Part shown: one piece after another, positions 49,219 through 60,197 of the stretch | Layout: the number at the start of each line of letters is the position of its first letter | Numbering within the stretch: the stretch's first letter is position 1 | Assembly (NCBI RefSeq): GCF_001039355.2 | Contig: NW_019775436.1 | Coordinates: forward strand, 349,617-413,616 | DNA length: 64,000 nucleotides | Source: Lingula anatina | Lineage: Eukaryota; Brachiopoda; Lingulata; Lingulida; Lingulidae | Reading direction: 5' to 3' | Program-made: the position numbers and the translations under genes | The notes under the pieces: generated by a model | Seen by the model: only the letters and a program-made list of their open reading frames with translations | Databases searched by the model: none | Told to the model about the DNA's origin: nothing

Positions 49219-52200
49219 GGAGGTAAATGTGAAACCAACTGGGGTGATTAAAACAGCTGCTTCTTCGACAAAAATTATTTTCCCTTGTACATAGAGTAAC
49301 AGTACTTGGGTGTTCAAATACTTATAGAAGTGTTAAACACAGTGTGCTGCAGAAGTTTTTGACCCTCTTCAAACCCCAGTAAACCCCCACCAACACCACC
49401 CTTCCCTGCTTAGGAATCCTCATAGGAAACCAACTCCGACCTTTGACCAGTATAATTATCAAAAGATGAAAGGAGACCAGTATTGGTCAGCCGGACCCTG
49501 AGCCACACAGTGTGGCATTAACAGCTGATATGAGTATATCAGGGCAAACAGACCTGGAGAGGGCTTATGTAACATCCCAGTCTGCTCTTGGAGCCTTGTT
49601 ATTCAAATGGCTGGAGGTGGTCTTTAGAGCAGGTGTTAAATGTTGTGAACACCTGTACTAGATCTCCCCTCTCCTCCTTCCCCCCCCAACCCCCCCTCCT
49701 TTTCTTATTCTTATTTAAGTCATAAAGTCATTTTGTTAAAACTATTTTACAATTCTGTTGGGTTGTTGTCAATCATTTATCAAAAAAAAAAAGCTTCAGA
49801 CTTTTGAGATATCGACCTCCTGCTGTGGTTCAACTAATGAAAGGTTTACTGTAATCACTAGATCTTAATGAGTAAAAACTGAAACTTGCTTAATGTTAAT
49901 GCATAAAGGGGAAATTTAAAGGGATAATAACTCTTCATATGAGATCTATATTTCACAATAAAAACATTGTGAATAACTCATAGAAATATAATATATTCTG
50001 TTTTACCACAAAAACGGCAGTTATAGCTATTATTCTAATATCTGAGCTTGTCTTTAGACCACGTGACCTCCATTGATGACTATACTCTGTTAAAATCTCT
50101 TAAGAGATTTTAACAAAAAACCAAACTTTTTAGAAAAAAACTAGGGACTAATTTTGAATGTAAAAATGGATTCATTAACCATTAGTAAGTATGAGAAAAT
50201 TGTTGTTTACTCCAGGAAAATTCATTTTTTGGCCGAAACGAAGAGTTATTATCACTTTAAGTTTAAGGAAGTTCATTACTTCATGACGTCTCATCTATTA
50301 TTCTGTTTCGTATGGATATCCAGGCAGCCGATCTATCTTAATTGTGTAATTGAACCTAATCAATGCTTTACTTAGAGAATATGCCTCTGCAGCATTTTCA
50401 AATGTGTGCAGCAAATACCTTTGATAAATCCAGTTGGTTTTTTCCTATAGTTCAACATAATGTGGAGCCAAATGTGAAGGTAAACCATTGGCTGGGGTAG
50501 CGCGCTTACACTTGCCAATTTAGCCGAATGCTAAAACTGACTGAAGTTGGCCAAACAAAACTGGTCTATTTTGACTTGTTTTAGGCAAATTTAGCCATTT
50601 GGAGAAAAAAGTGATGAAAAAGTAGCGACTTGGCTATAAGAGAAAAAAACTGCCAGCGCTACCCAAGATTGGGCTTTAATACTAATTCTCTATTTAGATG
50701 GGACATTAGCTAGAGCACAGCTGCGGCATGTTGCTACCTCTTAATCAATGTCGCCATCATCTCAAAACCAGCATTCTTCTACTGACTAGATCAATCTACA
50801 ACTGGTCAGAGTCGGATTGACCTGCTGCCCTCATGGGGAGAGCTGTGTCAAAGCAGGCCATTGTGTGTACTCTGGCCAGTCCATAGTGTCATAATTTATT
50901 CAGCCTTTATTGACCCATGTCCAGTGTTGAAGGAACTAGCCATGATCGATCAATCTAAGTCTGTCCCTGAGATGAAAGTGTTATGAAACTAAGGCAGCGC
51001 TAAGTCCCGGAGACTTATAAATAACATGGCGGCTGTAATGGCTGTTTGCACTCATAACTCAGACTTGGTGTCTGTGGTCAGTCTTTGTGGTGGGTGACTG
51101 GGAATAGTTTATGCTCCGTTTCATTTTGGATTCAGGAGTGCAGTGGTACTTTATAATTTCAGTGATGATGATATTGATGGTGATTTTTTATGCATGGATA
51201 TATAACTGGTCAGGTGTACTGACCAGTTATATATTAATTTTTTTTTCATTTAAAATGAAGTACACACCAGGTAAAAGTCAAATTCTCTCTTTGTCATATA
51301 TTGTCAGTTTTATTGATATCAGCTCTGGATAGATTATATTCACTATATGCAGACTGGCCAATCCTTTGGGTGTACTCAGATTAATACATTATGCTAGCTG
51401 AGTCGATCCAACTTTGTAGGGGATCTTCCTTAAAGTGCAATCAGTGGAATCAGCTCAATTAGCACACAGTAGTTAATAACCCCCTAGCTGTTCGGGGAGT
51501 TCTGTCAGACAATTAAGCTGATTCCACTGATTCCACAGAGTTGGACAAACCCAGCTAATACTGATTCCACAGAGTTGGACAAACCCAGCTAATACAATAT
51601 GGGAATCTGAATGCGGTCTTACATACTGGTCCTTCTACAATCGAGCCACTCCTCTCTGATATGCTGATATCACTATTTAACTTCTACTTATTATACTGGT
51701 CAACTGAATGAGGCTAACTGCCGGTGATGTAACATACTGGCCAGCTTGATATTATGTATTAAGCATCACCACTGGTGATCTATTGGTCAGTTTTTATGTG
51801 GCCCCTTTCATATAATGCCATTCTTTTTCTGTGGCTCGTTGCTGACCCCTAGGTGACCTGAATGAGACTTAAGCTAGAAGTTATGTAAGAAATGTTGCTT
51901 CATTCACTTGATATGTTTGACATGTTTTTGGGGGAAAGCTTGATTGATGTTCTGAAGAGAAGGGGTTTAAACTGAAAATCAGAATAACCCAGTTTCCCAG
52001 GACTAAAAGATGAATTTTGTAACAAAAGATTTTGGAAATCAAGGCACAGTGAGAATTTTTAGGGTATTCCACCATCTGGGTGAAATAATGCATTTTTTTT
52101 CCTTAAAATATTTTGAAAAGTTCTAAAAACATATATTGTTTTCATGTTGGCCCTGATCTTTGCCTATTACATTTATGTTTTTTTTTACAAGAATGTGGAT

Positions 52201-54444
52201 ATCCACTCCAAAAGCAAGTGCTTGCCTGCATGCATGTGTATATGTGCATCTTTTACAGGCTATGCCATTGGCGCTAAAATGCTGCCAAAGTTTTTTTTTT
52301 CTTTTTTTTTTTTTTTTTGCTGGAAGCCTGCTGGCATCAATATATGCGTCACCTGTTAGAGCATCATCATTGAAATAGGGGCTGTCTGGCTGTATTATGT
52401 AATTGTAGCCAGGACAGCTGGCACCCACTACTGTTTTTCAGGAAAGAAAGTCGAAATTTAATGAGTTTTTGTTAGACACCCAATACCTCATAAATATAAC
52501 AACAGAGTGTTTTTCAGGAAGAAAGTCAGAATTTAATAATGAGTTTTTGTTAGAGACATCCGATACTTCATAGATATTACAACAGAGTGTTTTTAATTTG
52601 AGCTTTAGAAACTGGATTGCTTTTAATGTCCTCTTTTTAATTAAACAGGATTTACAGTCCAGTGACCCCCCATCCCCCCCCCCCCCCAAATCATAGAATT
52701 AGGGGTCAAAAATTGGATTTTTTTTTTTGGGGGGGGGGTTGCTTGTTTGTTTATTGGTTTGTTTGTTTGTTGCATTATGTTCTATAGCTATCTCTACCAT
52801 TAACATACTGTCAATGGAATGATTTCCACTAAGATACTTCTCTCCATGCATGAAACTCTCTTGCACTGAAAATAAATTGATTTTCAAAATTTTGTGTCAA
52901 AAAACCTTCCTTGTTCAAAATGTAGGCAAAACAGGGGCTTCTTCTTGTGTTAGGATTCATGATATTGATTTAATAGAGATAAGCGTAAATGATGTATAGG
53001 TTGTGTTTCAGAATGTATTCAAGAGTCTACATGTATTGATTTCTGCCTCAGTGCAAGATAGCTGTATTCTAGGAAGTTTCAAAGTTTCCTATTCACGAGT
53101 ATATTAAGCATTCAATTGTTGTTTTTTTTCACTTGTTAATAAAATACAATAAAAAACCACCAGTTTGCAGAAAGAAGAGGAACAGTACTTCAATCCATTT
53201 GAATCTTAATTCAGTTAATGAGACAGTATTCGAAGTTTCAAACAGTTATTTAGATTATTCTGTCTCTAGGCAGGTAAATTACTGCCTGTGATCACATGCT
53301 TCTATAGAAGGTAATACACGTTTGACTTAAAAGAGTCCACATTTTCCAAGAAGTCAGCCAAAGTAACATCAGTAAAATAGTAATGTTATGTGACATAAAT
53401 GCCAAGGAAATGTCATAGCGAATCCATTTAATGTTAATCCTTGAGATGAAAATAGTTGCAAGGAATTGATGGCAGCCACAATGCTGTTATGACAGAAAAG
53501 TCACAATTTCGCTTTATTCGTGGTATATGTTATGATGACCTGCCATCTGGGTTCAGGACAGAAAACAAGGTTTTGGGTTGCATGCGCATGTATACAAACA
53601 CAATTATAATTATAAATTGATGGCAAGATGGTCATATAAAATAAATGAACATTCTCAACTGGGTACTCACATCCAAGCAGCCAACTGACCTCATATTCCC
53701 AGTCAAAATGGAGTTGGCCAGTTTTAAAGTTTTATGTCATGATAACAGACATGCGCAAACTCTACTCTACTCTCTGTCTATCTCATTTTTGGTAAAGATT
53801 TGTAATTGCAGGTTCGATTTGCTTCCTGTGGGGAAGTTATCAAATCTGGGTGGCTTTTGAGATGGTCTATATCCTAAGTTTCTACTCTGTCTGAATTGAA
53901 ACACGACTTATTAAAAAATTTTAGTTGAATTAAATGTTAATTTAAAATAATTTTATACATTGTTTGCTTCATTGTCCCCTGTGTTTAAGTGTGTCCAAAA
54001 GACTAAAATGTCATTTTCTTGATGCCCCTCTCTCAAAAGGACGGTAATTGCTTTGAGATATCTTCTCAGAAGGCTCTCATTGGCTCACTCTGCTTCGTGC
54101 AGACAGTTTTCTGAACTGAAATCTGCTCAATAAGATTACATAGAAACAGGGCCTTACTAAGACTTCTCTCAAAGAAAATTACCTGAACCAGACAACCTGC
54201 TTAATGAAATATTGGTTGGTAATATCATGGATGTGGGTGAATATCCTCAGCTCACTCACCTGTTGACGTCAAATGTAGTATCCCTTGGAAATTGGTGCTA
54301 TCAGTTATTGATGAGAACAGGAGGACGTCAGGAACATGGTTATCTTCCTAACAAATCAAGAAAAACCAACATGTTGCATGGCGTATTTCAACTGCTATTG
54401 ATGTCATGTCATATATTATATATTAATAAGGGCAAAGACTATAA

Positions 54445-54491
<47 letters not shown>

Positions 54492-57400
54492 GTAAGAGAT
54501 ATTGCTGGATACAAGCCTGCCCCGTTTGTTATGTCCGATACCTCTGATAAATAATAAGTAACAGAAAATGGAGCAGTGTTTAATTATAAATCAAGATGGC
54601 CATGCATATTGCAATGTAGGATCCAGAGAAGGGGTCCACAGGAGGAACACTGGGCCCGATTTTTCCATCCCTGTGCAACACATATTATTGTAAAATTGTC
54701 TGTGTCTATTCTTTTATATTTGAGGGTGAAGCAATGGCAAGATTTTTTAAACCTTGGTCCTTTTGCAAAATATGTTTTTCAGGCAATGGGTGTAGGCATG
54801 TGGGGGGGGGGGGGAGAGAGATGGTGCAAGTCTCCCTTTTGGCTTCAAAAAGGTCCCCTCTGAATCAAAATTGGGCTTATTCCGTTCCTTAAGTAAGAAC
54901 AACAAAGGAGGAAGATAGGAGCAATTTTTTTTTCAGGAAAATAGCCTCCTTTTTCAAAGCGCTGGCTGTAGGGCAGTTTTTGCTTGGTTGTTTGGCAGAT
55001 AAGCTCCTGCCAACTTCACAGACAGCAATTGTTTGCACAACATGACTATGGAGAGGTTGTAACAGGTCGCGTCTGGTCTGCTCCACAGTAAAGGTTACGA
55101 CAGGACAACCACCTTTTATATTTAGCCACTGGCAGCAGTGAACATACTTTAACTTGGCAGAAGTTGTGTCAGATTATATGTAAGATACCAGGCCATCTGT
55201 AGACTGTGTGATTTTTGGAGGTGTCAGGGGCGCCAGAAATGCAGTGAATTTCCGTCTGAGCTTTATATGTTGACAACGTCTAATGGGTGGACTAACCCCC
55301 CACCCCACACATAAAAATATATTTGTACTGGATGAAATCATTGTTTTAGAATTATTGATGAAAGTAGAATGCAGAAATGTATTTTTGAAGCAACTCTCTA
55401 GCTGTATGGCACAACATCCATTAAAAACAATGCAGACAGCAGACGTATGTGGTAACCATGGAAACCAGTTGGACCAATGTGACATCAATAACATTGTCTT
55501 AAATACTTTAAGGATAAACCATTTAAGTGCGATGGAGGAACAAAGCCCCATTATCGGAGCAAGCTGAATAAATCATTATATTTCGAGGTTGGCCAAGATC
55601 AGCACGTGAGACGATCAAAGAAACAGTCGGCGATTCCCTCCAAGTTGTAATTGACATTTACTACCATGAACAACTTTTTTTCTCTTTTCACTGAATAATA
55701 TTTGCATAACTTTGACAGACATAACAAAAGAAGCCCCAACTGTCATTGTTAGTGGCATGCTTGACCCTGTTTTGAAATGAGGTCTCCTGTGTATTAAGAA
55801 AATATTTTCTGAACATGGAGAACACAATATCTGATACTTTTGTTATGTGAGATCGTAAAAATCGCATCATTCAAGGCCACTAAGGGCCCTCATTCACCTA
55901 TTCTCTGATGCATGCCTGGTTGAAGGCAGACTCTTCTTTTTCATATTTATTGATTTTTAGAACAAGGATTTTGGATTTAAGTCTACTAGTAAGTTATTTA
56001 AATCTATTTAAATGGAAGAAAGAGAACTTGGAATAACATGTTCTATTAAATCTGAATTTCTGTCGCTACTCTCCCCCAATTCCCATGAAATCTCACTTGT
56101 TATAATAAGAAGTAATTACGCTAAGTTTATTTCCTTTATGGGGATGTGTTTCGGATAAGAAGTCTTAACTCCACAACGTCAGGGTGTATAACATTGGTTG
56201 CTGCCACATGAAGAAAAAAAAAACTTCAAAATCACGGGGTGCCCAAGATGGGTTGCTGCACAAACCATATGACAAAGAATGCACACGGCAAATTGGATAT
56301 CAGCCTCTTGTATGCCATCATCTGTCCCGATTTATCTCAAGTGGATGAAATAATTGCTACTTGTAGTGCACGCACTTTTTATCATCTGTGTGTGAGTTGT
56401 GTGTATGGCCCATGTGGAAAACTGCTTCAAAATAGGTTGATTGAGTGAGGATTTTTCTGTTGTGCTCTGATGAAAAAAATATAATATATATGGGCGGACA
56501 GACGCTAAACATAGATATCGAGGCAGGCTGGGCTGGAAATGGGATTACATTTTGGCTCTCAGCCATGCTGCAAATAGTTCAAAGGGTCTGCTGCATTTAC
56601 AAGCTGACTAGAGTCGGCTTGGCGATGAAGAGTTCATTTGACGTCCCATTTTTATTGGTAAAATGCTGCACTGCAATTTTTTTCCTTATGGTATAGGACA
56701 GTTGTGGAGAACCTATACACTGGGTTACATCTGAGGGTAAACCAAGACCACTTAAAGTGATGATCGATTTATTGGTTGAATGATTGATTGATTTTGTTTA
56801 TTGATGATTGGTTGTTTTGAGTGTATATAATGTAAAATTTATTTGGAAAGTTTGGAGAAAATGTTTGCTTAGCTTAATAATTGATAAATTTTTGGCAGAA
56901 GTCCCCCATTGGGATATTGTTGACATACTTATTATTATGTGAATAGTACCCATATACTGTGTGAGTTATTAATCAGTATAGAAGCAGTGCTTGACACTCA
57001 ACTTTTTTCGATACTGGCCCACGATATGGGTAAATATTGCAAGGATGATTTGACACATGACATTTTACTTGGTTTTTGGGCCAGTGACCCCCTCGATTCA
57101 ATGGCGCTAGGTTGGTTTTCAGTTGCCCAGGGCCAGTGGGCCACCCTTAATGTCAAGCCCTGAGAAGTAACAATAAGATGACTTCAAGCAAATAACCATA
57201 TTTCTGAGAACTAAGTGACATACAGTAAAAACTTTTCCATTTACATTTTTTAGTTTTTTTTTTACTAAATCATATATATAAGAATATAATGGCAAAAAAT
57301 TGTGTTTTTTGCCGAAGTAAGTCTTCAATTCGACGTAGTACCTGTCAGCATTTGGAGAGCCCATGGAATTCTGGGAAGGCAGAAAGGATTGAGAAATACC

Positions 57401-60150
57401 CAGTGTGCTGCGCCAACTCAATTTTATTTCTTGCGCTTCAACAGTGCCTCCTCCTCCTCCAGCTATAAGAAAAGCGGAATGCAGCAAATTATACCCGCAC
57501 GATTTACTAGTCAATCAATACACTCGCTTTTCTTTCACTCTTTAACTGCACCAACTGACCGAAGATTTGTGGCATTAACGAGCTGATTTCCTAGCTGATT
57601 GTAGTGTGTCTGTTTTGTGAACTGACTGACCTTTGTGTACATTGATTAAGGGAGGGACAGGGAAGAGGGGTGAAGCTGCCTGAGGGGGAGATTTCCAAGT
57701 GCATTACCAGATAACCCTTGACTCAAAATAGACTAAGATTACAGAAGCTGTTCACAACAAGTGGGAAGAGTCAGGGGGAATTGTAGAATAGACGTAAAGT
57801 TTACCAAGACTGAGCAAAACAAGGCCCAAGGGTTGGAGGAAATTATTACAGTTGGTTTGTTTTATTTACTACATTGGGCAGCTGAACGTAGTATGACAAC
57901 TTTTTAAGTGCTGAGGCAAGCAAGGAAAGAAAAAGTGAATTTATATATCCTGTTTATTGCATTTGAAGGTCCCTTACAACATATAAATGTCTATAAAGTA
58001 AAGATTATTTTTCTGTTGCTATATCTGGGGCAATCTTGACATTTTGCATGATGAAAGGTGAACCAAGTGTTTTCTTCACATAAATAGAATTGTATTACTA
58101 TTTAAAGAATGTGGTTACCTAGATTAAAGTTACATGCTTCTGTTCCTTATTATGAAATTCATAGCAGGTTACCTTTCAGATACTTGTTTTTAATGAACAA
58201 GGCAAAGTTTGATTTCATTCCTGGATTTTATCAGGCTAGAGAAGAAAAGAAGTTTATTACCAGGAAGAAATCTAGAGCTCTATCAATACCGTATTGTTTA
58301 TCGTCTACCCCCCCCCCCCCCCCCCCCTACTGTGATTTAACTTTGTATTCAACCAGTGCTGGAAGGTTTGCTCAAAAAGTGGAAGTTTGATAAATTGGTC
58401 TTTTGTGTCTCAACCAAGCTATAAATCGGCATGCATATTAATTGCCATACTTGGATAGACAGATGAAGCTGGTACATTAAGCTATATCACCACACAGTGG
58501 CCAACATATTTACTGAGAAAACGAAAATATTGTGCCATCTATTCAACAACTTCTGCTCCACAGATCATACACTAAAGATCCTAGACACCACATACGTTGA
58601 TAGCCCAGTTGCAGACGACAACCATGATCCTTCGCTTCCCATCTGTCGCCGGAGTATTGATTTTACAGAGGCAAACGAATGTTCTGTCCGTCATTTGACA
58701 AGGATCAATGGCGAAGCACAGTGCTGCTGTCTGAATTAATCTCGCTACCAGCTTAAACTCCCATTATACTCAGAACTATGGAGACACTTTCATAAACTGT
58801 GTTTATACTGGTTACAGAACCAAACCGTTTTAGGTCCTTAATGGGTCAACATCTCAGTAACCAAATTGATTTGCTAGTATGAATATATCTATAGATGTCC
58901 ATTCAGTATATGGTATGATAGACACACAGCTACATTCACTGCTGAACCCTGGTGAATGTTGATGGGGTTTTCTACATGTTCCTTCGAACTTGATAACATT
59001 AGAAATTGTTTTTAAAAGATTTGAATATAAACAAGTTTTTATTCTACATATGTGCCATGATGTTTTGACCCTTCATCTAAGGGCCTTGATCGCCCCCCCC
59101 CCCCCCACCCCCACTGTAATATCAACATCAACACCTTTGAGATCAGATTTTGAATTAAACATGTTATCTAGGGCCTTCATGTATGTAACTTTCTAGAAAC
59201 ATACTAGAAAAGCATTTGGAATTTCTTTTTAGTGACTATTCAGTTTTCCTCAATCTTTGAACTAATTTGCTCAGTTCCTCCAGTGAAAGTACTGCTTCGC
59301 CATTCCGTCTGCAAATGGATGGAACATTATATTGTGGTTAATATAATATGTAATTAATAAGCATGTTTATCATGTTCAGACACTTATGGACCTAGACAGG
59401 TTGAAAACTAATCACAGGGCCAGTACAATGGACAAGGGTTGTTTTAGCCTATGGCACTGTCTCTAGTATATGTTAGATGTAGCCTGTTTTAACCTAAGGC
59501 ACTGTCTCTTGGAAATAAGGTTGTTTTAGCATAGTAAGGTAACGTCTGTGAGCCATAGGGCGCATTCCCATAGATTTAAGATCGATCTATCCCCGTGGGG
59601 AGTCTCACTAGATTACTGTCAGATAATCCGACTTAAATGTCCGTCCCGCTTACTAGAAGCTGTAAGGGGGTACTTTCATGCCTGCTCGGCTGACAGCTAT
59701 TTAGCGTGAACCCCCAGGGAGTTAGGTCGATCTAGTTGGATCGATCTAATCTCTGGGAATGGGGTCATAGTTTTTCTAGTGTAAGGTGACATCTGTAGGA
59801 CAGGTTTTTGAAATAAATTTCTATACAAACTAGGAAAAATTCTGTTGTATATAGGTTGATTAAATTTCATGCCTATATTTTTTTTTTTTTTTTCTCAACA
59901 GGGGTTGTCCGAGGAGAAAGAGGCCAAAAAGACAAAGTATGATGAAGAAATTGTCAGCCCAAGCCAGGAGGTTGGTCTGTCATCATCGTGGGCAGATGTC
60001 CGCCATCCTGGACACATGTCTGCATTCAGGCCATGGTCCCCCAATGTTCTGAACCTGTTAAAAGAGGGAAAGGGACTGCCTGCTCCACCAGCACTGATGA
60101 GGGAGAGGTAAGCTTTTAAGAACATAAGTGTCAAAAACTTTCATTCTCTC

Positions 60151-60197
<47 letters not shown>

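Larger units (their letters stand above)
38345..59901 (+). other. SKI-like intron 1 (21.6 kb)
   Basis: A very long intron with no further SKI exon found. It contains several MITEs (38474, 39517, 43589, 50495, 56986, 59558), many poly-C and CT/GT microsatellites, a 37-bp perfect hairpin (51198), a 34-bp tandem duplication (51527) and a less repetitive stretch at 50,690-51,120. Open frames inside (for example 41359-41634 minus, 44551-44946 minus, 57119-57514 minus) lack protein features I recognise. Confidence 0.75.

Noticed and set aside
58497-58739. 80-residue frame in SKI intron 1
   Set aside because: Considered as an extra SKI exon, but exon 1 and exon 2 already join in phase 0 and the peptide has no SKI similarity.
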